A stretch of DNA of 17,875 nucleotides from Chromatiales bacterium (GTDB taxonomy: Bacteria > Pseudomonadota > Gammaproteobacteria > Chromatiales > Chromatiaceae), in assembly GCA_022360595.1 (NCBI GenBank), contig JAKSCN010000103.1:1-17875 (forward strand). The letters run 5' to 3'. The notes beneath the pieces are model-generated. The model did no database searches and had not been told where the DNA came from. It saw nothing but the letters and a program-made list of their open reading frames with translations. Position numbers and translations under genes: made by a program. Of this stretch, positions 1-6,732 are shown in pieces (within the stretch, counting starts at the first letter, position 1; each line of letters starts with the position of its first letter).

Positions 1-1842
1 ATTCATGCTTTTGATCATGTGATTACCTATGTCAAGCACAAAGGCAAGCACTATTGGTTGGATCCCACCCGCAGCTATCAATATGGAGGAATAGATAGCA
101 TTCACCAGCCGGATTATGGGCATGCGTTGGTATTACGTTCGGATACTCTAGAGTTGTCAGGCATGCTGCCCACGCAGTCAAAGTATGGGATGTACGTCAA
201 AGACAGGTTTGTACTGTCCGCCGCAGGTGAGGTGGAGTTCTCTTCGGAATACAAGAACTATGGGTGGAATGCGGAGAGGCAGCGTAGTCGCTTGGCGAAT
301 AAAGGGCGCGACCAATTACAGCGGGAGTATTTGGACTTCTTTCAGCGATATTACCCTGGTACGTCAGTGCAGGAGCCCATCGCATATCAGGATAACACTC
401 TCGACAACATATTGCTCTCTACTGAACGGTATAGCATAGACAACTTTTGGGAGGATAATCCCGATAAAGGGCGTTATTTGGGGGATTTTTATGCGAATAT
501 TGTCTCTCCCTCGTTAAAAATACCTGACGAGAGAGATAGGGCTCACCCATTAAACTTGACCCATCCGCAGTACATCAAACAGGTCATTGAGGTTAGCTTT
601 GAAGAGGATGGCTGGAATTTTGAAGATGAACATTTTGTGGAGGAGAACGACTTCTTTCGCTTTAGCAGTGATGTGAAGTTTGATAAATCCAATCGCCTTC
701 TGACCTTAGAGTACGCTTACTTAAGCAAGTCTGATCACGTGCCGCCTGAAAACTATCAGGATTACATTGCCGCCCTTAAAAAGACTGAAAACTACCATAG
801 TTTTGGTATTTACAGACAATATCCCTCTGAGTTTGCATCCTCAGAAGATGATCCCTGGTTTTTATCCTATCTTACTGTCACCACGATACTGGTCGTGTAT
901 GGAGGGATGTATCTAGTGGTCATCCTGTTGTGGCGAATTGACCGCAGGCGTAATCCGGATGAGGCGGATTATATCTTTTTTCCGGTTTCGATGCTCAAGT
1001 TAACCGCCATGTGGGTTCTAACATTTGGGTTTTATGGCATGTACTGGTTCTACAGGAACTTTCGTTATATCAAGGAACAAGAAAATAGTTCGATTATGCC
1101 TATTGCCCGAGGTTTCTTTTATGGTTTCTGGTACTACCCGCTGTGGAGTAAACTCAAAGAAGATTGTGATATGCGCTTTGAAAACTCTCACCTGCCCAGA
1201 AAATCGCTGGCGATATTATTGGCGCTGATATTTTTCGCGATCCTCCTAGCGGGTAATGCTGATGCCTTGTTGTTGCCTTCGCTGTTGTTCAGTGCGCTTC
1301 TGGTGTTGCCATTAGCCAACTATATTCTGTTTATCAACGGTAGTGGGTCACCGGCGCTGAAGAAAAACTCTAAGTGGAGTTTTCGTCACTACCTGTTGGC
1401 GTTATTGAGCATACCTTTGTGTGCTCTGTCGATGGGCTCTGAAGTTGGCGTTATGCCAAATGAAGCTGTCGTGAAAGGTGGTTGGATACTGGACTACGAT
1501 ATCAAGTTTATGCAGAGACGAGGTATCCTTAAGCCGAATGATGAAGTTGATTATTTCTACAGTGATGCCTTTATGTTTGTGAGTGACGACGGCAATGGCT
1601 TTACTCAGCGTCATGTCTTTTCCTATTGGAAAGACGAGAACGATTTGTTTGAGAAGGAACAGGCAGAATACAGCGAAATTCAGGATATTCAAGTTGATTG
1701 GGCAAGTGAGTTTGGTGAAAACTCAACCGTGACTATCATCAGGAAAGACGGCAGTGAATTTCTTCTGTTCGTGTCGAATATGGACCGTAAAGATAAGTTG
1801 TTTGTAAGGGCGTTAAAAAAACGTTGGCAAAGCCATCGGTAG
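1..1842 (+). CDS. Transglutaminase-like membrane protein, C-terminal part (5' end outside window)
   Basis: The reading frame is open from the first base, so the gene begins upstream; 613 codons are visible. The first codons read IHAFDHVITYV followed by KHYWLDPT. This matches the His (FDHV) and Asp (LDPT) parts of the transglutaminase-like catalytic triad seen in DUF3857/transglutaminase proteins; the Cys part would lie upstream. A soluble stretch follows to about base 850. Hydrophobic segments come next at about 858-935, 991-1053, 1207-1255, 1264-1335 and 1387-1437. The second, with TFGFYGMYWFYRNF, resembles DUF4234-like membrane regions. The last ~130 residues are soluble. I infer an inner-membrane protein with a periplasmic enzyme-like domain; the substrate is unknown. 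An ATG/GTG inside the frame (GTG at 19) is not the real start. Family confidence is good, function low. Confidence 0.8.
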   Translation: MHAFDHVITYVKHKGKHYWLDPTRSYQYGGIDSIHQPDYGHALVLRSDTLELSGMLPTQSKYGMYVKDRFVLSAAGEVEFSSEYKNYGWNAERQRSRLANKGRDQLQREYLDFFQRYYPGTSVQEPIAYQDNTLDNILLSTERYSIDNFWEDNPDKGRYLGDFYANIVSPSLKIPDERDRAHPLNLTHPQYIKQVIEVSFEEDGWNFEDEHFVEENDFFRFSSDVKFDKSNRLLTLEYAYLSKSDHVPPENYQDYIAALKKTENYHSFGIYRQYPSEFASSEDDPWFLSYLTVTTILVVYGGMYLVVILLWRIDRRRNPDEADYIFFPVSMLKLTAMWVLTFGFYGMYWFYRNFRYIKEQENSSIMPIARGFFYGFWYYPLWSKLKEDCDMRFENSHLPRKSLAILLALIFFAILLAGNADALLLPSLLFSALLVLPLANYILFINGSGSPALKKNSKWSFRHYLLALLSIPLCALSMGSEVGVMPNEAVVKGGWILDYDIKFMQRRGILKPNDEVDYFYSDAFMFVSDDGNGFTQRHVFSYWKDENDLFEKEQAEYSEIQDIQVDWASEFGENSTVTIIRKDGSEFLLFVSNMDRKDKLFVRALKKRWQSHR

Positions 1843-1908
1843 CTGTCACTTCTGGCTAAGGTTAGTTAAATTAGTCAATCACTCTAACGTTATGCAAAGG
1901 ATATAGTC

Positions 1909-1936
1909 GAATCACTTAGCGTTCACCCAGTGATTC
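1909..1936. other. Inverted repeat GAATCACT/AGTGATTC in the 1843-2103 gap
   Basis: Perfect 8-bp arms at 1909-1916 and 1929-1936 enclose a 12-nt loop. No T-run follows, so this is a weak terminator at best. It could be an operator ahead of the DUF3365 gene or a chance hairpin. The rest of the 261-bp gap shows no gene. Confidence 0.35.
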
Positions 1937-2103
1937 TCTATTGTTGGAGAATGGAACAGTAAACCAGAATACCCAAGATATTGCTGGCAGCTAGTAAGAA
2001 AAATATCTTATATAGCGATAATAAATGTCAGGTGTGCTGTATGTGTGTACGCCCTATAATTTGCTGTTTGAAATGAGAACTCATCAGAAGAGGAGGAGAT
2101 AGA

Positions 2104-2688
2104 ATGAAAAAAGTGATTGCTATTGCGCTATTGTGCACTGCACCGTTCTCCATGACCATGGCAGAACAGGAAGAGATGAAGAGACGTGTTGCCGAGAGTA
2201 AGGAAGTCGTCAAGTCGTTCATGACTGAACTCGGCGGTGAACTGCGCAGGGCAATGAAAACTGGTGGGCCGGTCAAGGCCATCGAGGTCTGTAACTTGAT
2301 CGCACCCTCCATAGCCAAGACCCAGTCTGAGAAACACGGTTGGGAAGTGGGCCGCACCAGCCTCAAGCTGCGCAACTCCAACAACGCCCCAGATGCGTGG
2401 GAAACCGGGGTGTTGAAGAAGTTCGAGGAGCGTGCCGCAGCCGGTGAAGCTGTAGCACAGATGGCCCATTTCGAGGTGGTGGAGCAGAACGGTGTCAAGC
2501 GCTTTCGTTTCATGAAAGCGATCGGTATGCCGCCGCTGGACAAGGCGCCCTGCCTCAAGTGTCATGGTGAGAGCATCGATGACAAAGTTGCTGCCAAGCT
2601 TGACGAACTCTATCCCAATGACCAGGCCCGCGGCTACAAACCGGGTATGATTCGCGGTGCCTTTACCATCAGCCAGCCAATGGAATAG
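2104..2688 (+). CDS. Periplasmic DUF3365 protein with a CxxCH haem motif
   Basis: This 194-aa protein starts at an ATG preceded by a strong purine-rich ribosome site (GAGGAGGAG at about 2090-2098). Residues 1-20 form a classic Sec signal peptide ending in MTMA, so the product is exported. The body resembles the DUF3365 (Tll0287-like) family. Near the C-terminus CLKCHG gives C150, C153 and H154, a standard covalent haem-c attachment site. That fits a small periplasmic monohaem c-type cytochrome or haem-based sensor. Family members occur free-standing or as sensory domains of signalling proteins; this one is free-standing with no kinase or cyclase beside it. Its partner is unknown. It is more GC-rich than the lipoprotein gene downstream and is separated from it by a long gap, so it is probably a single-gene unit. 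Confidence 0.82.
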   Translation: MKKVIAIALLCTAPFSMTMAEQEEMKRRVAESKEVVKSFMTELGGELRRAMKTGGPVKAIEVCNLIAPSIAKTQSEKHGWEVGRTSLKLRNSNNAPDAWETGVLKKFEERAAAGEAVAQMAHFEVVEQNGVKRFRFMKAIGMPPLDKAPCLKCHGESIDDKVAAKLDELYPNDQARGYKPGMIRGAFTISQPME

Positions 2689-3013
2689 GTGTTTAAGTCG
2701 ACAATGAAATATTTGGGGTCAGTGTAAAAAAACTGTTTAGCCATGAATAGATTTGGCTAAATAGCCTCTACACTGATCCTAAATAATACTAGAGTAGAGC
2801 AAGGGCACCCAAGATATCGTTAGTACCTTTATTCCATAGCAGTTTGAACTACAAGACTGGATCTCTTATATGTGACTTTGGTTTGGTCGCTTTATCAGCT
2901 CAGCAGTTCAACGTTAGACTGGGGAGAAGATCAATTAATATTAAGCATAGTCACCGGAACACAATTTCCGCTGCGCTCCAATTTGGCTCGTACTGCGGGT
3001 GTTAGGAGTTCGA
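2689..3013. other. 325-bp gap without a gene; holds a palindromic element and an attC-like fragment
   Basis: No convincing coding frame is visible. The left part carries the nested palindromic element listed at 2708-2788. Further on, GTTCAAC (2906-2912) abuts GTTAGAC (2913-2919), which looks like the right end of an integron attC site. No matching left core (GTCTAAC) is found within 150 bp upstream, so a full attC is not supported. An ACCCAAGATAT direct repeat at 2807-2817 has a copy at 1971-1981. The end of the gap supplies the ribosome site (TAGGAG, 3003-3008) of the next gene. Confidence 0.5.
2708..2788. repeat. Nested palindromic (MITE/REP-like) element
   Basis: Two nested perfect inverted repeats are present: TCAGTGTA (2719-2726) with TACACTGA (2769-2776), and TTTAGCCA (2736-2743) with TGGCTAAA (2754-2761). 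Imperfect pairing continues outwards into ATTTGGGG and its partner, giving about 80 bp that can fold into one long hairpin. The GGGGTCAGTGTA edge resembles the ends of REP/MITE elements mobilised by Y1-type transposases in many Gammaproteobacteria; that resemblance is from memory. No transposase lies within the window. It could also serve as a transcription stop after the DUF3365 gene, though no T-run follows. Confidence 0.55.
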
Positions 3014-3505
3014 ATGAAAAATTTTATAGCAAGGAGCGGTCTAGTTGGGTTGCTTTCATTATCCATTGTTGGGTGTGCGACAACATATGAGCAATATGAG
3101 CAAGTTGAGGCACAAGATGGATATCCTGGAAGGGTCGTAGATAAGGCAAAAATAAGAAACCCAAATCTTGAAGCAGAGTTAGAGGAGGCGGAGAATAATT
3201 ATCATAATTCACTTTTTCTTTTTGGAGTTGGTAGCGTTATTGGTGGCGCCATAGGTGGCGCGATGATGGGTGCAAGTATAGGCGTGAATGGCTATGATAA
3301 AGTTGAAGTGCCTGATATGTCATATCGATATACGATTGAAACAGAAGATGAAAAAATAGTAGTCATTTTAAACAAGCACTCGGGCTTTACAGTTGGAGAT
3401 TGTGTGATGATATTAGTTGGTCAACAAACGGGCGAGGTTTTAATGGCTTATGGTGGAGAGTGTACGAAGGCTCCTAGCACATATGAGTCTTCTTCCCGCC
3501 AATAA
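3014..3505 (+). CDS. Small lipoprotein with a glycine-zipper segment
   Basis: I choose ATG at 3014 (163 aa) over an upstream in-frame GTG at 2999, because TAGGAG at 3003-3008 is well spaced for 3014 and the signal peptide begins there. The first 20 residues form a lipoprotein signal with lipobox SIVGC, so C21 would be acylated. Residues 71-90 are a glycine zipper (GxxxG repeats: GVGSVIGGAIGGAMMG) as found in SlyB/Rick_17kDa-type outer-membrane lipoproteins. The C-terminal ~70 residues are probably a small beta-rich domain (VGDCVMILVG). The coding sequence is more AT-rich than the core genes to the right. No partner gene is adjacent, and the specific function is unknown. Confidence 0.75.
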   Translation: MKNFIARSGLVGLLSLSIVGCATTYEQYEQVEAQDGYPGRVVDKAKIRNPNLEAELEEAENNYHNSLFLFGVGSVIGGAIGGAMMGASIGVNGYDKVEVPDMSYRYTIETEDEKIVVILNKHSGFTVGDCVMILVGQQTGEVLMAYGGECTKAPSTYESSSRQ

Positions 3506-3714
3506 CCAATTGTGTTTTAGAGAAGACAAGATCAGTTATTTGCGACTTGATCCTACATCTGGCTTGAAAGAAGTAAGGATTATGGGCTTACGGCTGTTTC
3601 TGACTGCAAAGAAATCTTTCAATTTATGCCTCGCACTCATTCTTCAGCAATTTGGAGTTTAACTGAATCAAGAAAGTTTTGATGGAAGAGAACTATGTTG
3701 ACCGAGTTTAGAAG

Positions 3715-4281
3715 TTAATTGGTTGGTGCTTTTTTGCGTAGCTTTACGGCAGTGCCCGATGCAACCAGGAATAACATGCCTGATTTGCCGCTTGAGATTT
3801 CGTTGTAGTCGAGGTTAACACCCACAACTGCATCGGCGCCGATCATGAGTGCTTCCCGTTTAAGTTCGGCTAGACAGGTTTTTCGGGCGTTTCGCAGCGT
3901 TTTCTGGGCGGTTTTGCTTCTGCCGCCGAAGGTGTCGGAAATTGACATGAACATATCGTGAAACAGGTTCATGCCGTACACGCATTCGGCGGTGATTATT
4001 TCCAGCCGCTTGGCGATGGGGATGTCGCTGGGGGAAGTTTCGGTAGTGAGTATGATTTGTTTGGCCAGTAGGGCGATTTCTTGAGGGCCAAGTTCCGAGA
4101 AGTCGCCGGCCGCCACTGCTTCTGACAGGCGCTTTTTCATTTCATCAGTGTTTTGCTTCTCCTGCATGACCTCCAGCAGCACGTCTCTAGCCTCTGGTGT
4201 GAGCACGGCATTTTCGAGCACATTGCGCAACTCTGCTGCTGACATGGCTTGGTATTGGCGTTTTAGTGTGACGTTAGACAT
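3715..4281 (-). CDS. YbjQ/UPF0145-like protein with an N-terminal helical extension
   Basis: This 188-aa protein has two parts. Residues 1-75 are helical and charged and not recognised. Residues from about 78 onward match the YbjQ/UPF0145 (PF01906) fold: ILTTETSPS, then ITAECVYGMNLFHDM, FGGRS, a helix of ARKTCLAELKREA, and IGADAVVGVNLDYNEI. The family forms pentamers and has been called heavy-metal-binding by annotation only; its function is not established. AAGGA lies about 12 nt ahead of the ATG. The gene stands alone on the reverse strand between two forward lipoprotein genes with gaps of 209 and 227 bp. No signal peptide is present, so it is cytoplasmic. Confidence 0.8.
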   Translation of the reverse strand: MSNVTLKRQYQAMSAAELRNVLENAVLTPEARDVLLEVMQEKQNTDEMKKRLSEAVAAGDFSELGPQEIALLAKQIILTTETSPSDIPIAKRLEIITAECVYGMNLFHDMFMSISDTFGGRSKTAQKTLRNARKTCLAELKREALMIGADAVVGVNLDYNEISSGKSGMLFLVASGTAVKLRKKAPTN

Positions 4282-4508
4282 GTTACTACTTCATTCCTTG
4301 TTGTTGGTGTGTGATCCGGGGGGTATTCTATCATTCCAATAGTGGTGGCACTATAGGGAAGGTGGTTAGGCTGAGGTGGGTTCATCTGGCTGATCGTCGT
4401 TGAAGTGATAGGCGCGGGGTATCTGGGCACTCTTTTTCTGGAGTAGTGCCAGGTTTTCAGATTGTTAGGTGTCCTATATATGCTATGTGCTCTAGGTGTA
4501 AATAAGGT

Positions 4509-4874
4509 ATGTCACGGAGTATTGTTGCGCTTGTAATCGGATTGATAGCATCAGGATGCGCCACAGTGAAGCTAATGAATGGTGAAACTGCTGCGCTTTA
4601 CAACACTATTGAAGCTGATGGCAGGTTCATTTCAGTAACATATGAGTATGCAGTCGCATACAAAATAGATGAAAAGTTAGTTGGTTTAAATGAGAACCCT
4701 GTTTTTGTTAAAGCTGGCAAACGGAAAGTTCACATTAAGAAAGGTCGGTGTATAGCGCCTGTGATGATTATTGCGTGTGATTTTCAACCAAAAGTATTAT
4801 CAATTATTGAGTATGAGTTTCAGGGTGGCACTAAGTACCGCCTAACAAAGGAAGGGAATATTGTTCGAATATAG
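4509..4874 (+). CDS. Small lipoprotein, function unknown
   Basis: This 121-aa product has a short lipoprotein signal with lipobox LIASGC (C17), so it is probably anchored to the outer membrane. The mature part, ~104 residues, looks beta-rich (KRKVHIKKGRCIAPVMII, then KYRLTKEGNIVRI) with two cysteines that could form a disulphide. I do not recognise the family. The ribosome site is weak (AAGG just before the ATG). GTTAGGT (4464-4470) upstream and ACCTAAC (4881-4887) just after the stop are exact reverse complements. That is the layout of an integron cassette, but no canonical right end of an attC site follows. The gene is AT-rich relative to thrC and cimA, which fits horizontal acquisition. 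Confidence 0.65.
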   Translation: MSRSIVALVIGLIASGCATVKLMNGETAALYNTIEADGRFISVTYEYAVAYKIDEKLVGLNENPVFVKAGKRKVHIKKGRCIAPVMIIACDFQPKVLSIIEYEFQGGTKYRLTKEGNIVRI

Positions 4875-4877
4875 AGA

Positions 4878-4968
4878 TATACCTAACAAACGAGGTGGCT
4901 TGCGCATGAACATCTCCGGTAAAACCGACACCAACTTCTGACAGGAAGATGTTCGGTGCCGAGGTATA
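4878..4968. other. Large imperfect hairpin after the lipoprotein gene
   Basis: TATACCT (4878-4884) pairs with AGGTATA (4962-4968), and inside it GAACATCT (4908-4915) pairs perfectly with AGATGTTC (4947-4954). It begins 3 bp after a stop codon. It could be a transcription end, a degenerate attC, or part of a mobile element; no T-run follows. Another short hairpin (CCCTAA/TTAGGG, 5057-5070) lies further down. No gene is visible between 4875 and the retron RNA. Confidence 0.4.
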
Positions 4969-5133
4969 ATCAGCCAAGAAAGGCCTGGCAATTGAAAAGC
5001 ATTTACGAGAACATCGACGATAGAGAAATTGATGAAATCTAACGCACGGAATATGGCCCTAATTTTAGGGAGAATAAATAATTTGCTGCGTGTGACATCA
5101 GTTTGGCTGTACAACTAAGTTATCGAAACTGGC

Positions 5134-5163
5134 TTGACCTTCATATATTAAAACCTGCAATAT
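5134..5163 (+). promoter_or_regulatory. Candidate sigma70 promoter of the retron
   Basis: TTGACC (5134-5139) and CAATAT (5158-5163) are 18 bp apart. Transcription would start near 5170, which is the first base of the a1 arm of the retron RNA. The -10 is imperfect, so the assignment rests mainly on this coincidence of position. Confidence 0.5.
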
Positions 5164-5170
5164 ACACCTT

Positions 5171-5335
5171 GCAGCCGGTCTCCGAGTTGTTCCGCGATTT
5201 AACCTCGGTTGAATCTTGGAAATCTTCGGGGTTACCCCGGGGGACAGGTCTTGCCAGGACATTACATGTCCGGTACGTCGCTGCGCTCCACGCAGATTGG
5301 CACCGGATTTACGAGAAAGGTCGGAGACCGGTTGC
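5171..5335 (+). ncRNA. Retron msr-msd non-coding RNA (candidate)
   Basis: The ends form a long inverted repeat: GCAGCCGGTCTCCGA (5171-5185, a1) pairs with TCGGAGACCGGTTGC (5321-5335, a2) over 15 positions, 14 Watson-Crick plus one G-U. This is the hallmark of retron RNAs, whose a1/a2 stem flanks msr and msd. Between the arms are further hairpins. 5190-5221 has a GATTTAAC/GTTGAATC stem with a CTCG loop. 5223-5243 has CGGGG/CCCCG around TTA. 5257-5271 has GGACAT/ATGTCC. 5269-5307 has TCCGGT/ACCGGA enclosing CTGCG/CGCAG. The first two are likely msr and the last probably the msd template; exact boundaries are inference. The branching G would be expected just after a1, for example G5186. It sits directly upstream of the RT, as expected for a retron. 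Confidence 0.8.
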
Positions 5336-5338
5336 TAC

Positions 5339-6652
5339 TTGTCTAGTCGATTTATACAAGCGAGATGGCTCGCACTTTCGATACAGTCTGGCGCATGGGA
5401 GCGTTCAGCGATCACTGATCGGCTTACTCGTGTTTTATCGACAGATTTTGCTGATTCCATTCAGTTGACCGCCAGGCTCTGTTTTCACTTCGACACATCG
5501 TCGCCCCCCGCCATTGATCCGCTGGTTGCATTTTTGCTCAATGAACCATTACTGGATGTGGTATTCGAGAGCGAGGCTATCCAAGGCCCACTACTCGATT
5601 CGCCCGTGATGGGAGAGAAGCCTGATAGACTGGTCACATTCCCACTGCCTGCTCTCACAACATGGAAAGATGTTGGGCTGTGGTTGGGGCTGCGTGATAA
5701 AGAGATCGCTTGGTTTGCTGACTCCAAAGCACAACAGAGTAGGGTAGTGATAGAGAAGTTACATCATTACCGTTATACCTGGGTTCCGAAAAGAACAGGT
5801 GAACCTCGCTTGATAGAGATACCGAAATCTCGCCTGAAGGAGATACAACGATTAATCTTGAAGGATATTCTTAACCGTATTCCACCTCATCCCTGTGCAC
5901 ACGGTTTTTGTCGTGGTAGATCTATCAAGACATTCGTAGCGCCTCATATAGGCCAGGAGGCTGTTCTACGCCTGGATCTAAAGGATTTTTTTCATTCAGT
6001 GCCTACGGCCCGTATTGGTGCATTGTTTCGCCATCTTGGTTATCCAGGAAACATAGCCTGGTTACTACAGGGCTTTTGTACCAATGCTATTTCGCCATCA
6101 TTAGCCGGTGAGCCCTTCAAACAACTGCCGTGGAGTGTACGTAAACGGCTTCAAAGTAAGCATCTGCCCCAGGGTGCGCCTACGTCGCCACAACTGGCGA
6201 ACCTCTGCGCCTGGCGTTTGGATTGTCGACTTCAAGGCCTGGCGAGTCGATTGGGTTTTCAATACACACGTTATGCGGATGATATGGCGTTCTCGGGTAC
6301 TTACAAGCTGGCCGCTATGTCAAAGTTCATGGAAGAGTTGGTTGGTGGAATTGCTATCGAAGAAGGCTTTCAACTCAATTATCGAAAAACGCGCCTAAGG
6401 TTGTCATCACAACGTCAATGTCTTGCCGGGGTTATTGTAAACGAGCTACCGAATTGTCGTCGTAAGGATTGGGATCAGTTGAAAGCGATTTTGCACAATT
6501 GTATTAAGTATGGACCTGAGAGCCAGAACCGCGATGGGGTCGATGACTTTAAAGCTCATCTATATGGTCGACTGACCTATTTTTCGTGGTTGAATCCATC
6601 GCGCGGAAAGAAGTTATTGAATTTGTGGGATAGGATTGTGTGGGATAAGTGA
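5339..6652 (+). CDS. Retron-type reverse transcriptase
   Basis: The enzyme would reverse-transcribe the msd part of the adjacent RNA into msDNA. From TTG 5339 it is 437 aa. Motifs in order: HGFCRGRS; FVAPH (199-203, where retron region X usually reads NAxxH); LDLKDFF (catalytic D213); LPQGAPTSP (276-284); YTRYADD (catalytic D314-D315); and LAGVIVN (362-368) in place of the usual VTG of region Y. The ~130-residue N-terminal extension before the RT core (RWLALSIQSGAWERS onward) recalls long RTs such as myxobacterial Mx162. The frame stays open upstream to TTG 5216, but that stretch lies inside the structured RNA and reads like non-coding sequence (Cys/Arg/Ser-rich), so I reject that start. The start is uncertain, since no ATG is available. 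No effector gene is recognised next to it. Confidence 0.9.
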   Translation: MSSRFIQARWLALSIQSGAWERSAITDRLTRVLSTDFADSIQLTARLCFHFDTSSPPAIDPLVAFLLNEPLLDVVFESEAIQGPLLDSPVMGEKPDRLVTFPLPALTTWKDVGLWLGLRDKEIAWFADSKAQQSRVVIEKLHHYRYTWVPKRTGEPRLIEIPKSRLKEIQRLILKDILNRIPPHPCAHGFCRGRSIKTFVAPHIGQEAVLRLDLKDFFHSVPTARIGALFRHLGYPGNIAWLLQGFCTNAISPSLAGEPFKQLPWSVRKRLQSKHLPQGAPTSPQLANLCAWRLDCRLQGLASRLGFQYTRYADDMAFSGTYKLAAMSKFMEELVGGIAIEEGFQLNYRKTRLRLSSQRQCLAGVIVNELPNCRRKDWDQLKAILHNCIKYGPESQNRDGVDDFKAHLYGRLTYFSWLNPSRGKKLLNLWDRIVWDK

Positions 6653-6732
6653 ATTTCAGTTGTCTGTTAAATCATTGGTTTTATTGTATTCAGGATGCCT
6701 CTTAACGGCCGCGTCTTAAACCCTCTGTTCAG

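Noticed and set aside
2128..2565. Long reverse-strand open frames opposite the DUF3365 gene
   Set aside because: They are antisense shadows; the forward frame has signal peptide, CxxCH and ribosome site.
2906..2919. GTTCAAC-GTTAGAC as the right end of an attC site
   Set aside because: No complementary GTCTAAC left core is found within about 150 bp upstream, nor after the following gene.
3450..3662. 70-codon open frame overlapping the end of the glycine-zipper lipoprotein gene
   Set aside because: Overlaps the supported gene in another frame and has no start signal or recognisable features; the 3506-3714 gap otherwise shows nothing.
5171..5335. CRISPR array or riboswitch as an explanation of the repeats before the RT
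   Set aside because: There are no regularly spaced direct repeats, and the single long inverted pair flanking hairpins next to an RT fits a retron RNA better.
5216..5338. Upstream extension of the RT frame from TTG 5216
   Set aside because: The translated stretch is Cys/Arg-rich and lies within the a1/a2-bounded RNA hairpins, and no ribosome site precedes it.
5103..5468. A 121-codon open frame (TTG start) overlapping the retron RNA and the start of the RT
   Set aside because: It overlaps the structured RNA and the conserved RT N-terminus in another frame. I considered a frameshifted RT, but the frame that continues into the RT already reads like the family from about 5360 on, so no frameshift is needed.
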